Source: Paracoccus sp. S3-43
GTDB taxonomy: Bacteria; Pseudomonadota; Alphaproteobacteria; Rhodobacterales; Rhodobacteraceae
Direction: 5' to 3'
Length of the DNA: 64,000 bases
NCBI RefSeq assembly: GCF_029027965.1
Contig: NZ_CP119082.1
Span: 290,001-354,000, forward strand
The translations under genes and the position numbers were made by a program. This document shows, one piece after another, positions 1-9,831 of this stretch (its first letter is position 1; each line of letters opens with the position of its first letter). Below the pieces are notes generated by a model. It did not search any database and was not told the DNA's origin. It was given only the letters and a program-made list of their open reading frames with translations.

Positions 1-2355
<2,355 letters not shown>

Positions 2356-2439
2356 GATCCGGAAGAAGCAGGACTTCTTCCCGAAAGCATCCTTGGACAA
2401 CACGTTCCCGAAAACGGAACACGCTGATCGCTTCTTTCC

Positions 2440-2559
2440 CGGTCTGGTGGCCCTAGCGCGAGCAAAACACCCGATCCCATCCCGAACTCGGCCGTTAAGT
2501 GCCGCTGCGCCGATGGTACTGCGTCAAAAGACGTGGGAGAGTAGGTCACCGCCAGACCT
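2440..2559 (+). rRNA. 5S ribosomal RNA
   Basis: About 120 nt. The terminal stem is visible: GGTCTGG at 2441-2447 pairs with CCAGACC at 2552-2558. The internal segment CCCGATCCCATCCCGAACTC is the typical 5S loop region, followed by GGGAGAGTAGGTC near the 3' end. It lies 85 nt after the 23S rRNA. Exact ends may differ by a few bases. Confidence 0.95.
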
Positions 2560-2617
2560 GGAAAGACGCGAACATCTCTCCGACACGATGAAAAAAACCG
2601 AGCAGGACATCCATTGG

Positions 2618-2694
<77 letters not shown>

Positions 2695-2697
2695 TCG

Positions 2698-4356
2698 TCA
2701 CTTGCCTCGAACGCCCGCCGCCCAGGCGGGCGTCGGCATGTTTGGCATCCCGATCCCCGCACAGTGCCAGGATCGCTCCCAGCTCTCCGTAAAGATCGAT
2801 CCCCTGCCTCTCCGGACCAGGGTGGATACCACCTTCTCGATCAGCCCGCGCAGGATCATCGCCGCCTCCACGCGCGTGTCGTAGGCGTTCAGCGCCGTGC
2901 TCAGCGCCGCCACCTTCTTCTCGTAGACCGCGGCGATGCCGGGATGCATCGCCACCGGTGAAGGTTCTTCGGTGCGGGCGAGGGCGGCTTCGATCTCGGC
3001 GCGCTCCGCTTCGAGCGCGTCCATCTTCTCCTTCATGGAGGGGCTATACATCCCCTCGGTGATCGCGGTGATGATGCTGTCGATGGCTTTCTTGACGCGG
3101 GCATGGCGGCGTTCGAGATCGGCCCGTTCCGCCAGGGCCTCCTGGCGCCCGCGCTGCACCTCGCGCTGAAACTCCTCGATGAACCGGCGCAGCAGGTCCG
3201 GTCTCATCAGCCGCTCCCTCAGGCCAGAGAGCACTCGCTCCTCCACCTCCTTGCGCAGGATCGTGCGGCGGTTGTCGCAGGTCCCCTTGTTGCGAGTTCT
3301 CGAACAGCCCAGCCGGGACTTGCTGATCATCGAATAGCCGCCCCCGCAGCAGCCGCAGCGGATCAGATCGGAAAGCAGATGACGGGGCCGGTGGCCGCGC
3401 TCGATGCCCGGCGCGTCGGGGTTCTCGGCGCGGCTTTCGAAGATCTCCTCGCGGGTTGCCTGTTGGTGGGCCTTCACCTTCTCCCAAAGGGCTTGGTCGA
3501 CAATGGCCAGATGCGGCACCTCCTCGACGACCCAGTCTTCGGGCGGGTTCAGCCGCGAGACCCGCTTTCCGGTGGCGGGATCCTTGCGGTAGTGCAGCCG
3601 GTTCCAGACCAGCTTGCCGATATAGAGTTCGTTGTTGAGGATCCCCGTCCCGCGCTTCCAGTTGCCGCCGATGGTAGAGGGGCTCCAAGTGCCGCTGCTG
3701 CGGCCCGAAGCTGGAGAAGGGATGCCTTCCGCGTTCAGCGCGACCGCGATGGTGCGGGCGCTCTTGCCCGCCGCATAGTCGCGGAAGATCCGCCGCACGA
3801 TCGCCGCTTCCGCCTCGTGGATGACCCGGTCGCCTGCGGTCGAACTGCCCTCGGGCAGCGCCTGGCGATCGACCTTGTAGCCATAGCCGATGCCGCCGGC
3901 CGACTTGCCCTCCCGCACCCGGCCCTCCAGCCCCCGATGGGTCTTCTGGGCGAGGTGTTTGATGTAGAGGGCCGCCATCGTGCGGCCGAGACCGACATGC
4001 ATCTCGTTGATCTCGCCCTCGGTCTTGGTGACGATTCGGATACCCTGAAAGCTCATCTGCTTGTGAAAGCCTGCGATGTGTTCCTGGTCACGCGAGAAAC
4101 GGTCCAGGGCCTCGGCCACCACGACGTCGAAGCCGCCTCGCATGGCGGCCTGCCGCAGACCCTGAAATCCGGGACGCAGATCGAAGGACCCGCTGCTCGC
4201 CCGATCCTGGAACGTCTCCGTCACCAGCCAGCCATTGTCGGCGCACAGCTTGCGGCAGAGCCGAAGCTGGTCCTCGATCGAGGCATCCCGCTGCAGATCG
4301 GAGGAATAGCGGGCATAGACGGCCGCCCGGACAGGCGATGATGCTTTGAAGGTCAC
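2698..4356 (-). CDS. Large serine recombinase (resolvase plus Recombinase domains)
   Basis: 552 aa. Residues about 9-155 form the resolvase catalytic domain: YARYSS carries the nucleophilic serine, with DQ.R.C.. and DRFSRD further on. A Recombinase domain follows (about 160-300), then a zinc ribbon (RCGCCGGGYS...GCSRTRNKGTC, about 335-365) and a charged coiled-coil tail. This is the architecture of site-specific large serine integrases that insert or excise elements without a DNA-bending partner. Its stop codon is 3 nt from the 3' end of tRNA-fMet, so the element probably integrated here. It overlaps the stop of a 66-aa upstream ORF by 4 nt (ATGA), suggesting coupled translation. Which element it mobilises, and where the other end lies, cannot be told. 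Confidence 0.93.
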   Translation of the reverse strand: MTFKASSPVRAAVYARYSSDLQRDASIEDQLRLCRKLCADNGWLVTETFQDRASSGSFDLRPGFQGLRQAAMRGGFDVVVAEALDRFSRDQEHIAGFHKQMSFQGIRIVTKTEGEINEMHVGLGRTMAALYIKHLAQKTHRGLEGRVREGKSAGGIGYGYKVDRQALPEGSSTAGDRVIHEAEAAIVRRIFRDYAAGKSARTIAVALNAEGIPSPASGRSSGTWSPSTIGGNWKRGTGILNNELYIGKLVWNRLHYRKDPATGKRVSRLNPPEDWVVEEVPHLAIVDQALWEKVKAHQQATREEIFESRAENPDAPGIERGHRPRHLLSDLIRCGCCGGGYSMISKSRLGCSRTRNKGTCDNRRTILRKEVEERVLSGLRERLMRPDLLRRFIEEFQREVQRGRQEALAERADLERRHARVKKAIDSIITAITEGMYSPSMKEKMDALEAERAEIEAALARTEEPSPVAMHPGIAAVYEKKVAALSTALNAYDTRVEAAMILRGLIEKVVSTLVRRGRGSIFTESWERSWHCAGIGMPNMPTPAWAAGVRGK

Positions 4357-4553
4357 GGCGTGTCCCCTCCCTCCGTGGTGGATTGGCCCAGATACTCCCG
4401 TGCCGCCTGCCGGGCCAGGAGGCGGACGAGCGCGTTGAGGCCTTCATGATGGGGTTCCTGCGCCAGGTAATCAATGTCCGCGTCGCTGGCTCGCGGCTGA
4501 TCGGGCCGACGAACTGACGGGGATCGGTCTGGCTTGGACGGCGTTCTGGACAT
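4353..4553 (-). CDS. Small protein coupled to the serine recombinase
   Basis: 66 aa, soluble, with a C-terminal helix LNALVRLLARQAAREYLGQ. Its stop overlaps the recombinase start by four bases, so the two genes are almost certainly cotranslated. Similar short ORFs with an RLLARQAAR-like tail often precede serine recombinase genes in Rhodobacteraceae elements (recollection, not searched). A recombination accessory role is a guess. No catalytic motif is visible. Confidence 0.7.
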   Translation of the reverse strand: MSRTPSKPDRSPSVRRPDQPRASDADIDYLAQEPHHEGLNALVRLLARQAAREYLGQSTTEGGDTP

Positions 4554-4647
4554 CGAGATTGACCCGGACGGAAAGGTCCGTGCAATCTGAAGGAGAGTTC
4601 GGGACCGACTTGGGAAACAAATCGGCTGTTTGACGTGAGAGGCGTCG

Positions 4648-5235
4648 ATGGATGAAATTGAAGCAGCTCTCTCGAGGATCCGGGTTGGTGCGCAAGCTGA
4701 ACTTGAGAAGAGACAAGGGGACAGCGATTCGCCAGAGGTTCGCTTCGCTGACTTGGCGCCGGCCCTCCTGATCTACGATCTCGACAAAGCGAATTACGAC
4801 GAACAGCTTATTCCTCAGCCGATCATTGATCGCGTGGGAAGGCGCCTGTTCGGTGCCTTTGTGCCCACAACACCACAGATTGTCGCGAAGAGCACCTTGA
4901 TATCGCCCATCGAGAAGAGGCGGTTCATCCAACAGGGTTATGTCATCCTTGTCGTGCCCCTGCGCAGGATCGAACCTCACGCACGCGGGCGGCGCGGTTT
5001 GACGCATGCCGAGCAAGCCATCAAAAACGCGTTGAGTCTGTGGACGTATGCACTCATCCCTGAAATCACTGCGCAGTTCGTGGCCAGGAACCCGCGGCTT
5101 CGGACAGACCGGCTTTTTGCATGGTTGAAGAGTCGCGCACCAAGTCTCGCGCTCTTAGCGGAAAGTTCTCATGCCGGCAGGATAAACGGCGGCGGAACGA
5201 ATGACAGACGGGATAGGGAGAATTATCCGGACCTA
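4648..5235 (+). pseudogene. Hypothetical gene, 3' end cut by IS5-family copy 1
   Basis: 196 codons of coding-like sequence starting MDEIEAALSRIRVGAQAELE, ending where IS copy 1 begins; the frame then runs about 28 codons into the element before a stop. I do not recognise the family. It is predicted soluble. The frame does not match that of the DUF262 fragment on the far side of the IS (offset 2) and that other frame has stops just upstream, so this is not simply the N-terminal half of the DUF262 gene. It is divergent from the recombinase-coupled gene; the 94-bp space between them may hold both promoters. Confidence 0.55.
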
Positions 5236-6086
5236 GGTCATGTTGACAAATGGCGGAGCCAGATGCGGATCGAGGTGATGTCGATGAAGCCCAGGAAGCT
5301 CTCTGCGGTTTTGTCGTAGCGGGTGGCGACGCGGCGGGCATTCTTGAGCTTGTTGAAGCAGCGCTCGACGAGGTTGCGCAGCCGGTAAAGGGTTCGGTCC
5401 ACGGCCACGCGCAGCTTGCGGGACTTTCGCATCGGGATCACCGGCACGACGTTGCGCGCCTCCATGGTTTCTCGAACCCTGTCAGAGTCATAGCCGCGAT
5501 CCGCCAGCAGGACGGAGGGCTCTGGCAGGTTGTCGTCCATGATGAGGTCAAAGCCCAGATAGTCCGATGTCTGGCCCGGCGTGATGTCCGACCTCATGGG
5601 CAGGCCTGCGCCATTGACGCGGAGGTGGATCTTTGTCGTGAAGCCACCTCGCGAACGGCCAAAACCCTGTCGCGGAGTCCCCCTTTAGCGCCCGCTGCCT
5701 GATGATGGGCGCGGACCACGGTGCTGTCGATCATCTGCAAGGCCGCTGGAACCACCCCGCTCTCGTTCAGGGCCTCCAGTATCCCTTCCCACAGCCCGGC
5801 CAGGGTCCAGCGCCGGAACTGGCGGTAGACCGACGACCACTTGCCGAACTCTTCCGGCAGGTCACGCCACGGCGAACCTGTGCGGGCTATCCAGAAAATC
5901 CCATCCAGAACAAGACGATGGTTCATGGGTTTGCGCCCGTTCGGTGCGCGGACGGCCAGAATGAAGCGTTCGTGAAACGCCCATTCCTCGTCAGACATCA
6001 GGTCTCGTGCCAAGCTGGTCTCCATCGCAGATACCAGCTTGAATCACGTTCAGCACGTCCTGTGAATCCCTTTTGTCAACACGGCC
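5236..6086. mobile_element. IS5-family (IS427-like) insertion sequence, copy 1
   Basis: 851 bp, apparently identical to copy 2 at 6577-7427. Terminal inverted repeats are GGTCATGTTGAC (left) and GTCAACACGGCC (right), 10 of 12 matching. A TA dinucleotide sits on each side (5234-5235 and 6087-6088), as expected for this group. The transposase lies on the minus strand and its stop codon falls inside the left inverted repeat. The flanking genes do not rejoin when the element is removed. Confidence 0.93.
5238..6025 (-). CDS. IS5-family DDE transposase, copy 1 (two frames, -1 frameshift)
   Basis: The first frame (6025 down to 5594, 143 aa) starts METSLARDLMSDEEWAF and holds the first catalytic Asp in MIDSTVVRAHH. 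The second frame (119 aa, to 5238) holds LLADRGYDSD and NLVERCFNKLK with the second Asp and the Glu. The frames join by a -1 shift at AAAGGGGG (5679-5686 on the opposite strand), which would give one transposase of roughly 260 aa reading ...GAKGGTPRQGFGRSRGGF. A slippery run at this position is normal for IS427-type elements, so the gene is probably functional. Confidence 0.9.
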
Positions 6087-6087
6087 T

Positions 6088-6546
6088 AGTCAGAATGACG
6101 CGAGAGAGAGCGAGGAACTGGTATTGCGTTACTTTGCATTCAAAGACGCGCCGGATCAGTATGGTGATAATCTGTCCAAGTTTCTCGATAGCTTTATGGA
6201 GAAAGCGACCAGTTTTGACAGCACCCAGATCATCCAATTGAGAAAAGAATTCAAAGCCAGCCTTGCCGCGTGCAAATTGGTGTTCGATAATGATGAGCTT
6301 TTTTCGGACATTAATAAAAATAGGCGTCGTCAGGGCATCGTATACTATGACCTTCTGATGGCGTCTCTCGGAAGGATCCCGACCAAAACTCTTCGTGAAA
6401 AAAGAACTGAGGTCAGGGAAGCGTTCGCGGCACTGTGCGCTTCTCCGGACTTCAAGAGACTTACGGCCGGTGGTCTGCAGCGGAAAACTTCTATCGCGCG
6501 CCGAAATGCGCTGTGGGATAAAAAGCTCCAGGTGGCAATTAAGTGA
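6088..6546 (+). pseudogene. DUF262-family (GmrS-like) protein, C-terminal fragment
   Basis: 152 codons. The opening stretch ESEELVLRYFAFKDAPDQY followed by L..FLDSFM matches the all-alpha segment that follows the nuclease-like DUF262 core in ParB/Srx-fold defence proteins. The N-terminal core with its catalytic motifs is missing, lost where IS copy 1 now sits. Its stop codon overlaps the GTG start of the HEPN gene (GTGA at 6543-6546), so the two were a translationally coupled pair. A TTG inside the IS end (6073) is in frame and might restart translation, but the product would lack the DUF262 core. Confidence 0.7.
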
Positions 6547-6576
6547 TTAGCGTTGATCTTCTTCAAATTTACTGTA

Positions 6577-7427
6577 GGTCATGTTGACAAATGGCGGAGC
6601 CAGATGCGGATCGAGGTGATGTCGATGAAGCCCAGGAAGCTCTCTGCGGTTTTGTCGTAGCGGGTGGCGACGCGGCGGGCATTCTTGAGCTTGTTGAAGC
6701 AGCGCTCGACGAGGTTGCGCAGCCGGTAAAGGGTTCGGTCCACGGCCACGCGCAGCTTGCGGGACTTTCGCATCGGGATCACCGGCACGACGTTGCGCGC
6801 CTCCATGGTTTCTCGAACCCTGTCAGAGTCATAGCCGCGATCCGCCAGCAGGACGGAGGGCTCTGGCAGGTTGTCGTCCATGATGAGGTCAAAGCCCAGA
6901 TAGTCCGATGTCTGGCCCGGCGTGATGTCCGACCTCATGGGCAGGCCTGCGCCATTGACGCGGAGGTGGATCTTTGTCGTGAAGCCACCTCGCGAACGGC
7001 CAAAACCCTGTCGCGGAGTCCCCCTTTAGCGCCCGCTGCCTGATGATGGGCGCGGACCACGGTGCTGTCGATCATCTGCAAGGCCGCTGGAACCACCCCG
7101 CTCTCGTTCAGGGCCTCCAGTATCCCTTCCCACAGCCCGGCCAGGGTCCAGCGCCGGAACTGGCGGTAGACCGACGACCACTTGCCGAACTCTTCCGGCA
7201 GGTCACGCCACGGCGAACCTGTGCGGGCTATCCAGAAAATCCCATCCAGAACAAGACGATGGTTCATGGGTTTGCGCCCGTTCGGTGCGCGGACGGCCAG
7301 AATGAAGCGTTCGTGAAACGCCCATTCCTCGTCAGACATCAGGTCTCGTGCCAAGCTGGTCTCCATCGCAGATACCAGCTTGAATCACGTTCAGCACGTC
7401 CTGTGAATCCCTTTTGTCAACACGGCC
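6577..7427. mobile_element. IS5-family (IS427-like) insertion sequence, copy 2
   Basis: 851 bp, same ends as copy 1, flanked by the target duplication TA (6575-6576 and 7428-7429). Unlike copy 1, removing it restores a reading frame (the HEPN gene), so this is a simple insertion at codon 11-12 of that gene. Both copies lie in the same orientation, 1341 bp apart start to start, so recombination between them would delete the DUF262 fragment. Confidence 0.94.
6579..7366 (-). CDS. IS5-family DDE transposase, copy 2
   Basis: Same two-frame gene as copy 1 with identical predicted proteins (143 aa and 119 aa). The slippery AAAGGGGG run is at 7020-7027 on the opposite strand. The DDE residues are intact. 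Identity of the two copies implies recent transposition or ongoing exchange between them. Confidence 0.9.
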
Positions 7428-8152
7428 TAGCCAATTTGATGGGTTGAAGCAGGTTGTCCGCGCATCCGCAGATAGATCCGTGATGGAGCCACCTGATGCC
7501 CTATTTTACGAGAACCAGAACGTATTTGTTAAGTCATATCTTGTCAGTGCGTGCTCAATTCTGGAGGCATTTGTACAGGATATTGCCAGTGAGTACATGC
7601 TAAACATGCAAAGCCGAATAAACTCTGCAAATCTCCCTCACAACTTTGTCGCGTGGGTGGCGGGGCATGAGAAAGCCAACCTTGAGTTTAAATCTTTTGT
7701 TGGATCGAAAGCTAGGAAAGACATTTCAGACATGGTATCCCCAAGTTATTGGAAGACAATGAAGGCGTTTGAACGCATTGGCATCGACATCTCAAAGCCA
7801 GAAGTTATCGCATTCAAAGACTATGTGGTTACTACCGTTGAAAAGCGCAACAAGATTGTTCATCACAACGATGACGCTTCGGATTTGAGTTTTAATGACA
7901 TCATTGATGTGATCGATCAATTTAGGGCTTACATACAGTGTGTTTTTGATGCAATTCTGGCTGATCCGCATCTGGGCGCCACAACCTACGCAAAAATCTA
8001 ATTATTCCGCCATTTCGCGCCCACAGATACCGCTGTGCGTAGTGCAGTGGATGGCTAGGGCCTGAGCATACCCACCGTTCAGGATGTAAGCAGCGAACGA
8101 CCGCTTTCCGCCCAAGATGCCTGTGCCCTATGTTTCAGAGCGCACCATCCCT

Positions 8153-8818
8153 TCATCGATAATCCCGCCCCTTCACCTTGATGCTGTCCAGATGCAGGTC
8201 GCGGACATACATGTCACGGGGCCGCGGTCCTTCAGGCACGATCCCGCGCGGATCCGGGGCGGGGCTGCCATGGCGGAACTCGTCGCCACGCCCGTGGGGC
8301 AGGGGGAAGGCGGTGCCGCCTCGGCCGACGCCGGCTAGCTCGCGCGACAGGTCGGTCAGCTGATGGGCGACCAGATGCGCCACCTCGCCCTCGCGCTGAA
8401 TGCGGCCCCGGACGGCGATCATCCCGGCGCCGAGAATGGTGCGGCGATGCGCTTCGAAGACCCTGGTCCAGATGACTAGGTTGGCGACGCCGGACTCGTC
8501 TTCCAGCGTGATGAACATCACCCCTTTGGCCGATCCGGGCCGCTGGCGGACCAGGACCAGGCCGGCGGTCTCCAGCCAGCACCGGTCGCGGCTGGCCATG
8601 GCATCGGCACAGGTGACGATACGGCGCTGCTTCAGTCTGTCGCGCAGAAATTCCACCGGATGCTGGCGCAGCGACAGCCCGGTATGGCCGTAATCCTCGA
8701 CCACCTCGCGGCCGAGAGTCATCGGATGCAATGTGATCGCGGGTTCGGCTGCCTCGGGGTTGCTTTCGCACTCGCGGTCTGACGCCGCCGCGAACAGCGG
8801 CAGTTCCTCGGGGGCTAG
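8153..8818 (-). pseudogene. dnaE2: Error-prone DNA polymerase DnaE2, C-terminal segment
   Basis: About 220 codons separated from the main segment by the IS481 element at 8819-9831. It carries the linker PEELPLFAAA, then LGREVVEDYGHTGLSLRQHP and the OB-fold nucleic-acid-binding domain (RPGSAKGVMFITLEDESG), the usual end of DnaE2. Joining it to the upstream segment at the shared CTAG gives an uninterrupted frame (...AIKG-LA-PEELP...). As it stands it has no start of its own. A 150-bp stretch from 8002 to 8152 between it and the HEPN gene shows no gene. Confidence 0.9.
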
Positions 8819-9789
8819 TTGTTCAGTCCCGGCATCTGGTGGATCGGGTTTAGGATGAATCTGTCTGGCTCTGATGTCCAGATCTTGCAGATGTATTCGT
8901 AGGGCGTGAGGCCGCCGAGGGTCTTGAGCCTACGCGCGAAGTTGTAGGCTGCCATGAAGTCGGCGAGATGCGTGCGGAGCTCGTCGTGGCTGGTGTAGTG
9001 AAAGCGTTTGACGGTGGCGTCCTTGATCGTGCGGTTCATCCGCTCGACCTGACCGTTGGTCCACGGGTGGTTGGGCTTCGTCAGGCGGTGCTCAATGCCG
9101 TTGGCCTCGCAGATCATGTCAAAGCGCATAGGTCTGGAATAGATGGTGTTCCGGTTCCGAGGCTGCTCGGCGAACTGAATACCGTTGTCGGTGAGGATGG
9201 TATGGACCTGATAGGGCACGGCTTCGAGCATGTGCTGCAGGAACTCCCAAGCTGTCTTCCTGTCCGCCTTGTCGACGAGCTGGGTCACGGCAAACTTGCT
9301 CGTGCGGTCAATGCCGACGAACAGGTAAAGCTTGCCTTCAGCAGTCTGCACCTCGGCGATGTCGATATGAAAGAAGCCGATAGGGTAGCGCTTGAACTTC
9401 GACCGTTTCGGCTTGTCGCCTTCCACGTCGGGCAGTCGAGAGATGCCGTGGCGCTGAAGGCACCGATGCAGCGCTGAGCGTGTCAGGTGTGGAATTGATG
9501 GCTGCAGGGCATAGAGGCAGTCGTCCAGCGGCAAAAGCGTGTGCAGCCTGAACGCGACGATGGCCGCCTCCTCGGCTTCTGTCAAAACCGTGGAGCGTGG
9601 CTCCTTCGGCCCTGTCTTGAGATCATCGACCGTCGCTCGCTTGCGCCACTTCGCCACTGTCTTGGGGTTAATGCCGAGCTCCCGGCTCAGCGTCGCGAGC
9701 GAAGCTTGCGATCGTTGTATTGCAGCTCTGACGGCGTGCGTGGTCGTGGCGCTCCCGTGACGAACCTGGCCCATAATGCTTCCCTCCAT
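8815..9789 (-). CDS. IS481-family transposase, copy A
   Basis: 324 aa. N-terminal helix-turn-helix (about 15-55, SQASLATLSRELGINPKTVAKW), then an rve-type DDE integrase core: FFHIDIAEV, LTDNGIQFAE and NGQVERMNRTIKDA supply the three acidic residues. The element itself has no stop codon; the frame ends at TAG in the CTAG target duplication (8815-8817). It differs from copy B only at the last residue (N against I), caused by the base next to the duplication. Confidence 0.92.
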   Translation of the reverse strand: MEGSIMGQVRHGSATTTHAVRAAIQRSQASLATLSRELGINPKTVAKWRKRATVDDLKTGPKEPRSTVLTEAEEAAIVAFRLHTLLPLDDCLYALQPSIPHLTRSALHRCLQRHGISRLPDVEGDKPKRSKFKRYPIGFFHIDIAEVQTAEGKLYLFVGIDRTSKFAVTQLVDKADRKTAWEFLQHMLEAVPYQVHTILTDNGIQFAEQPRNRNTIYSRPMRFDMICEANGIEHRLTKPNHPWTNGQVERMNRTIKDATVKRFHYTSHDELRTHLADFMAAYNFARRLKTLGGLTPYEYICKIWTSEPDRFILNPIHQMPGLNN

Positions 9790-9831
9790 CCCTGAGAAAG
9801 GATCGCACCATCAAACCGTGGGATCAAACAG
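8819..9831. mobile_element. IS481-family insertion sequence, copy A
   Basis: 1013 bp, inside dnaE2, transposase on the minus strand. In transposase orientation the ends read TGTTTGATCCC and GGGACTGAACA, an imperfect inverted repeat with TG...CA termini. CTAG flanks it on both sides (8815-8818 and 9832-9835). Removing the element and one CTAG rebuilds dnaE2 in frame, which fixes the boundaries. The same element lies in opposite orientation at 14549-15561. Confidence 0.93.

Larger units (their letters stand above)
6543..8001 (+). pseudogene. MAE_28990-like HEPN ribonuclease gene, interrupted by IS copy 2
   Basis: Removing IS copy 2 and one TA rebuilds a continuous 201-aa frame: GTG at 6543, 11 codons (MISVDLLQIYC), then SQFDGLKQVV from 7429 onward. 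The HEPN catalytic motif R-X4-H is RNKIVH (rebuilt residues 151-156), within a helical protein with SACSILEAFVQDIASEY. HEPN proteins of this type accompany DUF262 proteins and are thought to be RNases of defence systems. A TTG in the IS end (7414) is in frame with the remaining 190 residues, so a slightly altered protein could still be made. The rebuilt frame is read directly from the sequence; the family name is by pattern. Confidence 0.75.

Noticed and set aside
4648..5235. Upstream ORF as the missing N-terminus of the DUF262 gene
   Set aside because: Frames are offset by two and stops occur in the DUF262 frame just before the IS; no DUF262 core motifs are present.
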